DNA of 64,000 nt from an uncultured Alphaproteobacteria bacterium (GTDB taxonomy: Bacteria > Pseudomonadota > Alphaproteobacteria > Rhodobacterales > Rhodobacteraceae): the NCBI GenBank assembly GCA_902625475.1, contig CACOBR010000001.1, positions 85,587-149,586 on the forward strand, given 5' to 3'. Both the position numbers and the translations under genes were made by a program. The notes under the pieces are model-generated. The model was not told where the DNA came from and ran no database searches. It saw nothing but the letters and a program-made list of their open reading frames with translations. This document shows, piece by piece, positions 19,750 through 27,793 of this stretch (its first letter is position 1; each line of letters opens with the position of its first letter).

Positions 19750-21621
19750 ATGCAAAATTCCTTTTACGTAAATTCATTAAGATTAAGAGCAACTTTTTTT
19801 TATTTAATTACTGCTCTTTTTATATTAGCAGTCTCTATTGGAATATGTATTCAAACATCGTTTTATATTTTATCACATCAAGATAACCCAACATTATTTG
19901 AAATTATCACATGTTTGGTTTTAAATCCTATTGTTTTTTTAATTGGCGTAATTTTTTGTAATGGGATGTTTGATCTAATTTTTGATGCAATGGATAATCC
20001 TCCATTTCTAAAATTTAGATCAAAAATTATGACTGCTTTTACTGAGAATGAAAATATAATTCATAATATCATAAAGCCTTTTAATTATTTTATTATTTTA
20101 AGTTTTGAGTTTTTTCCAATTTTTGGTGGGTTGCTAAATATATATGCAACGACCAAATTTGATATATCTCATTTCGCTGCAGGTTATCTTTTAGGTGGTG
20201 TATTCTTAATTTTTTTATTTGCTTGTCTATATATTTTTTGTAATTCAGTTATTCTTTCAAATATATTAAGACAGGATCGATATTATGATTATTTAAAAGC
20301 TCTTGAAAAATTAGAAACTGAAAAAGGTTTTTTACACTCTTCAAAAGAAAAAATTGACAATTTTAATTCTAAAGATCTTGATTGGAACGTAAAAAAACCA
20401 AATATCAAATTAGGTATACTTTCTTTTTTATTTGCAATCCTGACCGTTTTTTTATCAGTAATATTAACAAGGCCTGATTTTCAAGATTTGTTATTATCTA
20501 TGATTATGTCTGGTTTAACATTATTTTTTATAGGACTATCATTAAAATTTTCTTTTCCTAAAATTTTAGGTGTTAGTTTTTATTTTTTGGTAGGATTTTA
20601 TTTTTGTCTTAGTATTTCTTTAACTTTTGTTGGGTTAAAGACTGAAGGTTTTAATATAACAAAGCCTGTAATTCCTATAAGTTTTAAAAAAAACAAAACT
20701 GAAAAATTATTAATTTCTGATAATTCAACTTCATATCCCATTTGTAAGATAAAATGGCAAAACTCAAATATTAAAAGTAATGATAAATATTTGTCAGCGT
20801 TAGATCTCACAGCATTATCATCTACTCCATATGTTTATTTAGAGCAGCATCAAAAAGAGTTTGATTATGCAAATGATTATATAAAAGGTATTTTTGAAAA
20901 TACTAATTTAGCGCCTGTATCACTGGAACATTTTGATGATTGGAAAACTTTTGGTAGATCTGCAATTGTTTATTTTCCAGAATTAAAAATTAGAGTTATG
21001 ATAATAAGAGGAACTCACACCTATTCTGAACTTCTATATGATTTAAATGTATTTTCATTTATTGAGCTTCTAAACTTTTTTGATATTATCACTCCTGTAA
21101 TTGGGTTACTTCCTGATGATTTAATTCAATCTCTCGTAAAATGGGCCGATTTAAGAAGACTTTTTAATACTAATGACTTATTTATTAATGTTATGAATCT
21201 TGCCAATGATTACAATAATATCTCCTTAAAAAATCAAGACGAATTTATTATCATTGGGCATTCACTAGGTGGAGTATTAGCAGGTATCATTTCTGCAAAG
21301 TTGAATATTTCGGGTGTGGCCATTAGTGCACCTGGCACTAAACACATTTTAAAAAGATATGATATTAATAATGACGAGAAGTTACATCAGTCTTTAACAA
21401 ATATTATCTTTGACAATGATCTAATAAGTCAAGTTGACGAACATTTAGGATCAATTAATCCATTTCGATGTCAATATGAAGATAAAAGATTATGTCATAA
21501 TCCAAATGCTCTTCTCTGTAAAATTTATGAAAATTGTGGAGATAAAAGTTTAAGAGCATTAAATTTCAGTTGCTCTGAAGATAAATTTTCATCTTTTTAT
21601 AATTCACAAATAAATAACTGA
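19750..21621 (+). CDS. Membrane protein with C-terminal class 3 lipase-like alpha/beta-hydrolase domain
   Basis: A 623-residue protein. The first ~310 residues contain seven or so hydrophobic segments. Residues about 380-600 form an alpha/beta-hydrolase with the nucleophile elbow FIIIGHSLGGVLAG (Ser about residue 505), the GHSLGG form typical of class 3 lipases. An upstream RVMIIRGTHTYSELLYDL strand matches the oxyanion/entry region of that family, and a FDNDLISQVDEH segment may carry the catalytic Asp. The C-terminus has a cysteine cluster. It would act on membrane or extracellular lipid esters at the inner membrane. It is the last host gene before the tRNA-Ser integration locus. Confidence 0.65.
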   Translation: MQNSFYVNSLRLRATFFYLITALFILAVSIGICIQTSFYILSHQDNPTLFEIITCLVLNPIVFLIGVIFCNGMFDLIFDAMDNPPFLKFRSKIMTAFTENENIIHNIIKPFNYFIILSFEFFPIFGGLLNIYATTKFDISHFAAGYLLGGVFLIFLFACLYIFCNSVILSNILRQDRYYDYLKALEKLETEKGFLHSSKEKIDNFNSKDLDWNVKKPNIKLGILSFLFAILTVFLSVILTRPDFQDLLLSMIMSGLTLFFIGLSLKFSFPKILGVSFYFLVGFYFCLSISLTFVGLKTEGFNITKPVIPISFKKNKTEKLLISDNSTSYPICKIKWQNSNIKSNDKYLSALDLTALSSTPYVYLEQHQKEFDYANDYIKGIFENTNLAPVSLEHFDDWKTFGRSAIVYFPELKIRVMIIRGTHTYSELLYDLNVFSFIELLNFFDIITPVIGLLPDDLIQSLVKWADLRRLFNTNDLFINVMNLANDYNNISLKNQDEFIIIGHSLGGVLAGIISAKLNISGVAISAPGTKHILKRYDINNDEKLHQSLTNIIFDNDLISQVDEHLGSINPFRCQYEDKRLCHNPNALLCKIYENCGDKSLRALNFSCSEDKFSSFYNSQINN

Positions 21622-21736
21622 AATTAAAAAAAATTTGTTATTAATTTTAATTTATTTTTAAAATTAAGGAATTGTTTTCTTAAAAAATAATGGTATAAGC
21701 TTTTTATGTTATTTATTGATAATAAAATATTTAGCT

Positions 21737-21815
21737 TAAGCCTTTGTCACAGTTAAACAAGGCTTATATTCAACATGGAGGAGTGACAGAGCGGTTGAAT
21801 GTACCGGTCTTGAAA
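21737..21815 (+). repeat. Left copy of 79-bp direct repeat (tRNA-Ser promoter region plus 5' half); attL of the small element
   Basis: This stretch matches 23945-24023 without gaps. The first 40 bp (upstream region) agree at 34 positions and the last 39 bp, the tRNA 5' half ending in the anticodon loop, are identical. Divergence begins immediately after CGGTCTTGAAA. The pattern is expected when an element integrates by crossover inside a tRNA gene and brings its own replacement promoter and 5' half. Confidence 0.8.
21777..21815 (+). pseudogene. tRNA-Ser 5' fragment
   Basis: Thirty-nine bases starting GGAGGAGTGACAGAG are identical to the first 39 bases of the intact tRNA-Ser(TGA) at 23985, then the match stops at the anticodon loop. 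There is no 3' half downstream, so this piece cannot make a tRNA. It is the displaced original 5' end left by integration. Confidence 0.85.
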
Positions 21816-21943
21816 TATTATGTATTTGTTTCCTTTAGTATGCAGTAGTTGTCATTTACCCTTTGTTTTATGACTAATATTAGCGTTTATAAATCTTTGC
21901 CTTTTATCCATTTACTATCAATAAGGTCTATTTTTTAGGTAAG

Positions 21944-21965
21944 TGTATAGCAAAATGTATAGCAA
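21944..21965 (+). repeat. Left pair of TGTATAGCAA motifs
   Basis: Two TGTATAGCAA copies 12 bp apart. The same pair with the same spacing lies at 23890-23911 next to the other end of the element. Paired short repeats at both ends look like arm-type binding sites of a tyrosine recombinase. Function is inferred. Confidence 0.45.
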
Positions 21966-22283
21966 ATTATTTTCGTTTACAGTGTTTAAGGTTTATCAAG
22001 TCAAAAAATTTAAAATGTTAGTGAATTCTAACTATTCAAAAGTTTAGCTTTTTTTGCTTGAAAAAAAGAGTGAGCCTCTCTTAGAAAAAAAGGTAAATTA
22101 GTATCATCATTTTTGCAAATATTTGATCTTCTAATTTCTTTTTCCTGTGTAAAACGTGTCAATCCTTTAACAAAAGGTAATTAAGCCTATAGAAAAAAAT
22201 ATTAATTCAGATTGAAAATTCTTAATACTTGAATAAGATTATACTAAATCAATAAATTAAGCTATTAGATTAACATAAAAACC

Positions 22284-22973
22284 ATGAAATACCTATTAAT
22301 CTTCTTCCTAATTATTCTCTCTTCATGTAGTAGCCCAGGTCATAAAAAACTTCATGAGCTCTCGTCTATAGGAAAATGTAAGGATGCCATAGACCTAGCT
22401 AAAGAAGAGTTTTCTGGAAAATCTCTTTTACTTCATTTGGGAGAAATTGCGGTTGAATGTGAGAAGAATTCCTCCAAAGCTATTTTTTATTTCGAAAAAG
22501 CAGGGTCACCATCAAGTTATGGAGAAGAATTATTAGATGCTTATATCAAAGTAAAAAAATGTAAAAATGCAGAAAATTATATTAATAAAAGATATAGTGG
22601 GAACTTTGAACTTTATTCTCTTGGAAGAGTTTCAAAAGAGTGTAGAGGAAATACCAAAAAGGCTATTTCATATTGGACAGTAGCAGCAAGGAATAATTAC
22701 AAAGCAGCAATCAAAGCTCTAATAAATGTAGGAGTAACTCCTCCAGCACCTATCGTACAGCCTAAAATAACAACAAATATTTATAATAAAACTTATAATA
22801 AAACAAACAACTCAAGATCTTCTAATAATTCAAACAAATGTATTCAAGATGGTGGATCACGCATGTGTTATAATTCGCAAAGTCAAAGATATGGTCAAAC
22901 TGGTGGTGGAATAATAACTGGGGGAGGGCTTAGCGGATTTAGTGGATTAAGTGGGATGAGCGGACTAGATTAA
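22284..22973 (+). CDS. Lipoprotein with Sel1/TPR-like helical repeats and glycine-rich tail
   Basis: A 229-residue protein with a lipoprotein signal (LIFFLIILSSCSS, Cys about 15). Residues 20-150 contain three helix-pair units with patterns such as CKDAIDLAKEEFSG, SSKAIFYFEKAG and TKKAISYWTVAAR, resembling Sel1/TPR repeats. A Thr/Asn-rich linker leads to a glycine-rich tail (GGGIITGGGLSGFSGL). It is the only intact gene of the small element. Such helical lipoproteins mediate protein contacts at the envelope; its partner is unknown. Confidence 0.6.
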   Translation: MKYLLIFFLIILSSCSSPGHKKLHELSSIGKCKDAIDLAKEEFSGKSLLLHLGEIAVECEKNSSKAIFYFEKAGSPSSYGEELLDAYIKVKKCKNAENYINKRYSGNFELYSLGRVSKECRGNTKKAISYWTVAARNNYKAAIKALINVGVTPPAPIVQPKITTNIYNKTYNKTNNSRSSNNSNKCIQDGGSRMCYNSQSQRYGQTGGGIITGGGLSGFSGLSGMSGLD

Positions 22974-23059
22974 AAAAATAGATATACTAAAAAATATCAA
23001 TGATTTTCTGTCTAATTTGGGAAATTATTTTTGCAGCTATGTAAGATCATTATTAGCAG

Positions 23060-23896
23060 ATGAAAAAGACAAAAGCTGGAAAAAATAAATCTGGAATAGC
23101 TCATAGAACTATTCGACATATAGAAACCTGGATGAAGAATGTGATGCAACATGCTGAAGATGAACAATTAATTACAAAAAATTATTACAGTATGAAAAGC
23201 TATGAATTCATCACAGTTAAAGATGTTGAGAAAGAGGTTTGGAGCCCGTCTGATCAGCAAAAACTAATGAAATCTGCAGAGAATTACGCTTTAGAACTCA
23301 ATGATCAGAGATGGTATACATTTACTTTATTAGGTTTAACTTGCGGATTAAGACTGGGTGAAATAGCTTGATTAAAAATTGAAGATGTAGACTTAGATTT
23401 AGGCATACTTCATATTCGTAGGAGCGTTGAATGGCTAGATGGCGATAAAAATGGTACTGAAGTACCTCCTAAATCTGCTGCAGGTTTTCGAGAAATTGAG
23501 TTAGACCTAGATCAAATGAAATTTTTAAGAGGTTATAAGGTATGGCTATCTGATTGGTTGCTAGATTTTAAAAGGGAACTTAAAGGAAGTGATTATCTAA
23601 TACCATGGCATTATGATTTAGGACCATTACATAAAAGAACTGCACAATGGAGATTTGAACAAATAGAAAAGCGAGCAGGGGTAAAACATTTAGGAGTTCA
23701 CGCTATGCGACACACAAGTGCTACAAACCTTCATCACGTTCAAATACCAGTAAAGTTAATGCAAAATAGATTAGGTCATTCTACACCTTCTGTAACATTA
23801 AACACATATACTCATTTGTTTAAGGAGAAAGCAAAAAGTAAAAAGATCAGTATTGCAAACGAACATCTTTTTAACTATAAAAACGAGAATGTATAG
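23060..23896 (+). pseudogene. Tyrosine recombinase (phage integrase), interrupted
   Basis: Two track ORFs are parts of one integrase in the same frame. The first ends CGLRLGEIA followed by TGA (23369-23371), where intact relatives have a sense codon (often Gly), and reading continues with LKIEDVDLDLGILHIRRS. The catalytic Arg (GLRLGE), the HAMRHTSAT box (His/Arg) and the final NRLGHSTPSVTLNTYTH box with the Tyr nucleophile are all present. The N-terminal ~100 residues usual for this family are missing, with a stop just upstream. The gene is therefore dead unless the stop is read through or recoded. It lies at the right end of the small element and probably carried out that integration. Confidence 0.8.
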
Positions 23897-23911
23897 CAAG
23901 ATGTATAGCAA
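23890..23911 (+). repeat. Right pair of TGTATAGCAA motifs
   Basis: The two copies, 12 bp apart, overlap the integrase stop codon and match the pair at 21944-21965. See that entry for the possible arm-site role. Confidence 0.45.
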
Positions 23912-23944
23912 AATGCTTTTCGTGGTTATGCAGAAAAATTTTTA

Positions 23945-24023
23945 TAAGCCTTTGTCACAGTAAAATAAGGCAAATATTCAACTCGGAGGAGTGACAGAGC
24001 GGTTGAATGTACCGGTCTTGAAA
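23945..24023 (+). repeat. Right copy of the 79-bp direct repeat, including tRNA-Ser promoter region and 5' half
   Basis: Matches 21737-21815 as described there. This copy is joined to the native 3' half and so forms the working tRNA gene. If the element entered as proposed, this promoter is element-borne. Confidence 0.8.
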
Positions 24024-24074
24024 ACCGGCGAAGGGGCAACTCTTCCGTGGGTTCGAATCCCACCTCCTCCGCCA
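23985..24074 (+). tRNA. tRNA-Ser(TGA)
   Basis: Ninety bases fold as a class II tRNA. The acceptor stem is GGAGGAG/CTCCTCC with discriminator G and an encoded CCA. The anticodon arm is CCGGT-CTTGAAA-ACCGG, giving anticodon TGA (reads UCA). The long variable arm CGAAGGGGCAACTCTTCCG and the T arm with GTTCGAATCC are intact. It is the attachment gene for two elements: one joined in the anticodon loop (left) and one at the 3' end (right). Confidence 0.95.
24055..24074 (+). repeat. attL of the 33-kb island (3' end of tRNA-Ser)
   Basis: The last 20 bases of the tRNA, GAATCCCACCTCCTCCGCCA, recur exactly at 57330-57349. The integrase gene starts 138 bp downstream. This is the standard arrangement for P4-type integrases using a tRNA 3' end. 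Confidence 0.85.
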
Positions 24075-24211
24075 GAACATGAATCCATGAGATGTCATAA
24101 GACCTCAGGAAAACTCAATTTTTCACATTAAATCAATTAGATAGCATGATATTATGATCCTTATCATTTCATGAGCTTTCATGTCATATCAATTAAAAAG
24201 GTGGAACAAAT

Positions 24212-25426
24212 GTGGGAAAAAAAATGAAACTAACAACTGTTAAAATTAATACAATAAATAATAAAGGTCGATATGCCGATGGTAGCGGTTTATATCTAGT
24301 CGTTAATCACAAGGGATCAAAGAGTTGGGTCTTTCGCTATCAGTTTAAAGGTAAACGCAGGGATATGGGTTTAGGAGGATACCCCTTTATTTCACTTAAA
24401 AAAGCCCGTCAACTTCGTGATCTGCAGAAAGTAAAAGTAAATCAGGGATTTGATCCCTTAAAGGAGAGGGATGAAGAGCGGCTTCAGAAACTGAAAGTAG
24501 AGGAAATGACCTTTGCCAAAGCAACGCATCTTTGTTTTGAAACGATAAAAGAGACCTGGAAAAATCCAAAGCATCAGCAACAATTTATAAACACTCTTCA
24601 AACCTATGCTTTTCCAGTCTTAAAGTCTTTTCCCATGCAGGCTATACAAACCAAACATGTAGCTATGGTTTTAAAGCCAATTTGGCTTTCCAAGGCTGAA
24701 ACAGGTCGTAGAGTACGCCAAAGAATTGAGAAAGTATGGTATTGGGCAAAAACTATGAAGTACTGCTCAGGGGAAAATCCAGCCGTTTTCAAGGGGAATT
24801 TAGAGTTTCTCTTACCTAAACAGCCCTCAATGAATCAAAATCACCACAAGGCTCTGGAAGTTTCCGACCTGCCTTCCTTTTGGGGTTCTTTAACTGAAAT
24901 CAAAGGTATATCCAGTCTTGCTTTACAATTACTAATCTTAACCGCTACCAGAACGAGTGAGGTTCTCAATGCAGAATGGTGTGAATTTGATTTGGAAAAA
25001 GCTTTATGGATTATTCCAAAAGAACGAATGAAAACGGGTAGGGTGCATCGTGTTCCTTTAAGTCCAAAAGCTTTGGAAGTCTTAGAAAAGGTTGAAAATC
25101 ATCCTTATTCAGAAAGATTTCTGTTTTCAATTGATGGAAAAAAACCAATTTCTAATATGTCAATGTTGACCTTAATTAAAAGAAATTTCTTTCAACTTGA
25201 TATTTCGGTTCATGGCTTTCGCTCTACTTTTAGAGATTGGGGTGAAACTTCAGGTTCGTATACCATTCGATCCTTAGAATACTGTCTAAGTCATATTCTA
25301 AAAAATAAAGTTGAATCTGCTTATCAACGCGATGATCTTTTTATCCAAAGAAAAGTTATTATGAAGGATTGGGCTAATTTTATCTCTTCGAAAGGTCAAA
25401 TTCTTTCTTTTCCAAAGGTTTCTTAA
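24212..25426 (+). CDS. P4-type tyrosine integrase
   Basis: A 404-residue recombinase of full length. The N-terminus has the DUF4102-type arm-binding domain (YADGSGLYLVVNHKGSKSW, then GLGGYPFISLKKARQLR). The catalytic domain shows Arg in LTATRTSEVL (about 252), the Lys-bearing MKTGRVHRVPLS, the HGFRSTFRDW box and a terminal LSHILKNKVESAYQR box with the Tyr nucleophile. Start GTG 24212 is chosen because AGGTGG lies 7 bp upstream; ATG 24224 is too far away. It lies next to the tRNA it would recognise, so it probably catalysed insertion and excision of the 33-kb island. Confidence 0.92.
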   Translation: MGKKMKLTTVKINTINNKGRYADGSGLYLVVNHKGSKSWVFRYQFKGKRRDMGLGGYPFISLKKARQLRDLQKVKVNQGFDPLKERDEERLQKLKVEEMTFAKATHLCFETIKETWKNPKHQQQFINTLQTYAFPVLKSFPMQAIQTKHVAMVLKPIWLSKAETGRRVRQRIEKVWYWAKTMKYCSGENPAVFKGNLEFLLPKQPSMNQNHHKALEVSDLPSFWGSLTEIKGISSLALQLLILTATRTSEVLNAEWCEFDLEKALWIIPKERMKTGRVHRVPLSPKALEVLEKVENHPYSERFLFSIDGKKPISNMSMLTLIKRNFFQLDISVHGFRSTFRDWGETSGSYTIRSLEYCLSHILKNKVESAYQRDDLFIQRKVIMKDWANFISSKGQILSFPKVS

Positions 25427-25569
25427 TTCTTTAGTAAATAGAATGCATTCTTATGAAGAAATATAAGCCTTGACCCCTACCACTGTGATATAATGATAAT
25501 CAGAAATTAGTGAATAAAAGAATCATTTAATTCGTTAATTTCTGAATTTTAATAATTAAAAGGCAGAAT

Positions 25570-25863
25570 ATGATTTATACTAAGAAAGAAATGTTTTCAA
25601 TACGCGAAGCAGCAGCTTATTGCGGTTTTTCTGTATCTACTCTTAATCGATTAAGAAACATACAAGATTTTCCCAAAGCTTTAAACATAAGCATTCGCAG
25701 AATTGGATTTCTTCGAAATGAAATTGATGAATGGCTGAGGACTAGAAAACGATCTATAGTGGGGGACTTATCTGAGCATCGAGAAAAAATTCGTTGCCCC
25801 CAGACCCCCCAGGATTTAGAGCAGGTCCGTCAAAAGCATATACGGGCAAAGCTTGCCTCGTAA
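25570..25863 (+). CDS. AlpA-like excisionase/regulator
   Basis: A 97-residue protein with an N-terminal winged helix-turn-helix of the AlpA/MerR-excisionase type: SIREAAAYCGFSVSTLNRLRN followed by FPKALNISIRRIGFLRNEIDEWL. The tail is charged. AlpA regulators of P4-like islands turn on or direct integrase-mediated excision, which fits the position 144 bp after the integrase. Start ATG follows AAGGCAG. Confidence 0.85.
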   Translation: MIYTKKEMFSIREAAAYCGFSVSTLNRLRNIQDFPKALNISIRRIGFLRNEIDEWLRTRKRSIVGDLSEHREKIRCPQTPQDLEQVRQKHIRAKLAS

Positions 25864-25879
25864 TAGGGCATTATTCGAA

Positions 25880-26240
25880 AATAAATGACTGTAAAGGGTA
25901 GCCAAAATAGGGCTTTTTATTAGAAGCGCTTGGTATGGTGAGGACCTCAGTTGAGTTAAATTACCAGCTCTGAAATTGATTGATTTCAAAAGGTTTTACG
26001 AGCAGGCTCTACCTAGCGGTAACCTGCGGATAACAATGGTGGTTGTCGATATAGCTGCCTTGTGGTTCTGCGTTATAAAATAGGCAGCGAATAAAGAGGA
26101 GACCGCGTAACCGCCCTCGACCTTATGGAGGTGTCGCTATATCGAATGGGTTGACTGATGAGATGGCTCTGAAGGTCAAACACCTTAGCCTGCGGAAGGC
26201 TAAGTGTGTCCAAATGTATTGAGGTAGTCAAAAAAAATGG
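25880..26240 (+). ncRNA. Candidate structured RNA (unassigned family)
   Basis: This ORF-free stretch is visibly richer in G and C than its surroundings and contains nested complementary segments. A 10-bp helix pairs TCGATATAGC (26046-26055) with GCTATATCGA (26136-26145). Inside it are TGCC/GGCA (26056-26086), GAGG/CCTC with an inner GCG/CGC (26096-26118), and CGACC/GGT-TCG (26118-26136), like a multi-way junction. Outside are GCAGG/CCTGC around 26002-26028, TTGAC/GTCAA (26151-26179) and TTAGCC/GGCTAA (26185-26203, extended by CAC/GTG). The TTGAC arm contains TGATGA...CTGA, like a box C/D kink-turn. Strand is assumed to be plus. No known family (tmRNA, RNase P, 6S) was recognised, and expression is untested. 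Confidence 0.45.
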
Positions 26241-26278
26241 GTTTCCCTTCAAGATTCACCAAAGGTCAATTTAGGAGT

Positions 26279-26304
26279 GTTGGGCAAGAAATATCCTGCC
26301 CAAC
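26279..26304. terminator. Hairpin between RNA candidate and Tat-signal gene
   Basis: GTTGGGCA and TGCCCAAC form an 8-bp stem with a 10-base loop, just after the stop of the minus-strand gene and the end of the RNA candidate. There is no T-run on either side, so it may be a processing or Rho-assisted end rather than a classical terminator. Confidence 0.35.
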
Positions 26305-26322
26305 ATAATTCATTATTTACTC

Positions 26323-26922
26323 TTAATTTTCTGGAATTAACTCTACGTATGTTTTCTCACCTAGTTCCAGTAATCTTGCTTGAAGAAGACTAGCTGATAA
26401 AGCATCATTAGAAACAACTGCCAAATAATCACTACCAGGAAATGCTCCGTCTACAAACTGTAAATCACCGCGTCTTAATCCACCAATCCCATTAGATCCA
26501 AATAAGTCTAAAGTTTCTAAATAATGGTAAGCTTTGGCTTTCGGGCTATCAATTCTTCCCCAGTCATCGACATATTCCATGGGATCAGCAAATTGATCGA
26601 GCATCTTCGGAGTAATACCCCATTCGTGATAAATATCTCTAAAATCACTCAATGTTTTCGGTTCAGATACGCCTCTATAATGATCGAGCATTTCACGGTA
26701 TGTCAATTGACGAAAGCTTTCATAAGAAAGGTCAGGCGTTCCCAATCTAACCTCGTATTCATTACTGGATATTTGAACAAAATAAAGCTTTTTCAGTGAC
26801 TTATTTTGATTAATTAACGGAACAACTGCTTGTTTATTGTCTAAATACCAGTACGCTTTATCTACAAAACAAGTAGTTAGCAATGTGCCAGAACCAATGA
26901 GAAATGAACGTCTATCAATCAT
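26323..26922 (-). CDS. Tat-signal exported protein of unknown function
   Basis: A 199-residue protein beginning MIDRRSFLIGSGTLL, a twin-arginine signal (RRSFLIG), so it is likely exported folded. The mature part has GIGGLRRGDLQFVDGAFPGSD and acidic stretches, with no cofactor motif that I recognise. Its first codons overlap the end of the previous gene (26915-27205) by 8 bp, placing it last in a five-gene minus-strand run of small proteins. Confidence 0.6.
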   Translation of the reverse strand: MIDRRSFLIGSGTLLTTCFVDKAYWYLDNKQAVVPLINQNKSLKKLYFVQISSNEYEVRLGTPDLSYESFRQLTYREMLDHYRGVSEPKTLSDFRDIYHEWGITPKMLDQFADPMEYVDDWGRIDSPKAKAYHYLETLDLFGSNGIGGLRRGDLQFVDGAFPGSDYLAVVSNDALSASLLQARLLELGEKTYVELIPEN

Positions 26923-27205
26923 AGTTCTTCTCCTTTATCTTTGAATTAATTAATCTCTGATTATTTTTAGTCCCTGTAATCTGAGATTTTTTATTAGATT
27001 TAAATAAATCTCTTCCTTTGTCATTTTGGGTTTTATAACTGTCAGGATTATTTTTTTGGAAATTTGATAATTTTGACTTTGAGATTTTTTCATTTTGGTT
27101 TCTTTCGTTGAAAATGTGAATATTTCTATGGGAAGAACATGTAAATCTTCCTGTAAAAATTGGATCATCTTTTTCTGCCCAAGTTCTTGATTTAATTTTA
27201 ACCAT
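26915..27205 (-). CDS. Small basic hypothetical protein
   Basis: Ninety-six residues rich in Lys, Asn, Ser and Gln, with strong RBS AAGGAGAAC before the ATG. It begins MVKIKSRTWAEKDDPIFTGRF, and the rest looks disordered. It overlaps both neighbours by 8 bp, so it is translationally coupled in the run. The basic, low-complexity composition could suit nucleic-acid binding. No family recognised. A shadow ORF at 26950-27168 in another frame is not counted. Confidence 0.5.
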   Translation of the reverse strand: MVKIKSRTWAEKDDPIFTGRFTCSSHRNIHIFNERNQNEKISKSKLSNFQKNNPDSYKTQNDKGRDLFKSNKKSQITGTKNNQRLINSKIKEKNYD

Positions 27206-27374
27206 TTTTGTTCTCCTTTTCTAAAGATAAATATTCTTCAATATCACTTTTCAAAAGGATTTCCTGACCCAGCAATTGTGCATATTTCTGCAACAACCAT
27301 GATTTATATTTTGATTTGTCGTAATCCATTGTCTCAATAGACTTAGATTGATTATTGTATATATTATTTTTCAT
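27198..27374 (-). CDS. Small hypothetical protein (58 aa) with repeated leader
   Basis: The ORF track starts at a GTG inside the repeated leader (27419). The better start is ATG 27374, which has GGAG 8 bp upstream, giving 58 residues (MKNNIYNNQSKSIETM...). It is mostly helical and charged (KSWLLQKYAQLLGQEILLK). The 68-bp segment before the ATG is nearly the same as that before the next upstream gene. Function unknown. Confidence 0.5.
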   Translation of the reverse strand: MKNNIYNNQSKSIETMDYDKSKYKSWLLQKYAQLLGQEILLKSDIEEYLSLEKENKNG

Positions 27375-27440
27375 TGATTTTCTCCGCTTTAGTGCTTTTG
27401 ACGAAATGTCAGGGCGCACAAGTTGAATATTAAAGGCCCA
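27372..27440 (-). repeat. Leader repeat copy A
   Basis: On the minus strand it reads GGGCCTTTAAT..TTCAACTTGTGCGCCCTG, then AAAGCACTAAAGCGGAGAAAATC before the ATG. Copy B at 27791-27858 differs at only about ten positions. GGGC near the start can pair with GCCC after CTTGTGC. It ends in the ribosome site and start codon of gene 27198-27374, so it is a duplicated 5' untranslated/promoter segment. Confidence 0.65.
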
Positions 27441-27445
27441 ATTTC

Positions 27446-27793
27446 TTATTTTATTCCAACTACTCTTTCAGCTATCAGTTGTGACCAGTTACTTCCAAAT
27501 TTCATTAAACTTTCAACAAATAAAGGGGTTTGATTTTTACCATAATAGATTAAATCTTGTTCCCATAATGCTTCAGTTGTTCCATTTGGATAAAAAACTG
27601 TATCAAAATTATCAATCTGCCAATTTTTAATATGAATATTTGGGGGTAGTGGACGATAATCCATAAATAAAAAGTATTGGTATACGAAGGGTACATCGGG
27701 CCATTTAACAGGCCTAATTAGATCTTCCTCCTGAATAACCAAATATTTATGGATATATGGAAATTTAGTATTTTTTTTATAGATGTATTTCAT
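27446..27793 (-). CDS. Hypothetical protein (115 aa) with repeated leader
   Basis: The start ATG 27793 follows GGAG; the track start at 27838 lies inside the leader repeat. The product begins MKYIYKKNTKFPYIHKYLV and is rich in aromatic residues and proline (MDYRPLPPNIHIKNWQIDNF). It looks like a compact globular protein. No motif recognised. A perfect hairpin and the leader repeat separate it from the upstream gene, so it may be expressed on its own. Confidence 0.5.
   Translation of the reverse strand: MKYIYKKNTKFPYIHKYLVIQEEDLIRPVKWPDVPFVYQYFLFMDYRPLPPNIHIKNWQIDNFDTVFYPNGTTEALWEQDLIYYGKNQTPLFVESLMKFGSNWSQLIAERVVGIK

Larger units (their letters stand above)
21816..24023. mobile_element. Small decayed element integrated in the anticodon region of tRNA-Ser
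   Basis: About 2.2 kb lies between the two copies of the tRNA 5' half. It contains one lipoprotein gene and an integrase with a nonsense codon that ends 88 bp before the right tRNA copy, the usual place for an integrase. Paired TGTATAGCAA motifs occur near both ends. The first 470 bp (21816-22283) hold no gene. The element is probably a remnant of a once larger integrative element. Confidence 0.65.

Noticed and set aside
26150-26180. Hammerhead ribozyme suggested by CTGATGA
   Set aside because: The required GAAA after stem II and the cleavage-site context are absent; the segment fits a kink-turn-like hairpin better.
25880-26240. tmRNA, RNase P RNA or IscB/TnpB guide RNA
   Set aside because: No tag reading frame, tRNA-like end or RNase P core was seen, and no IscB/TnpB gene lies nearby.
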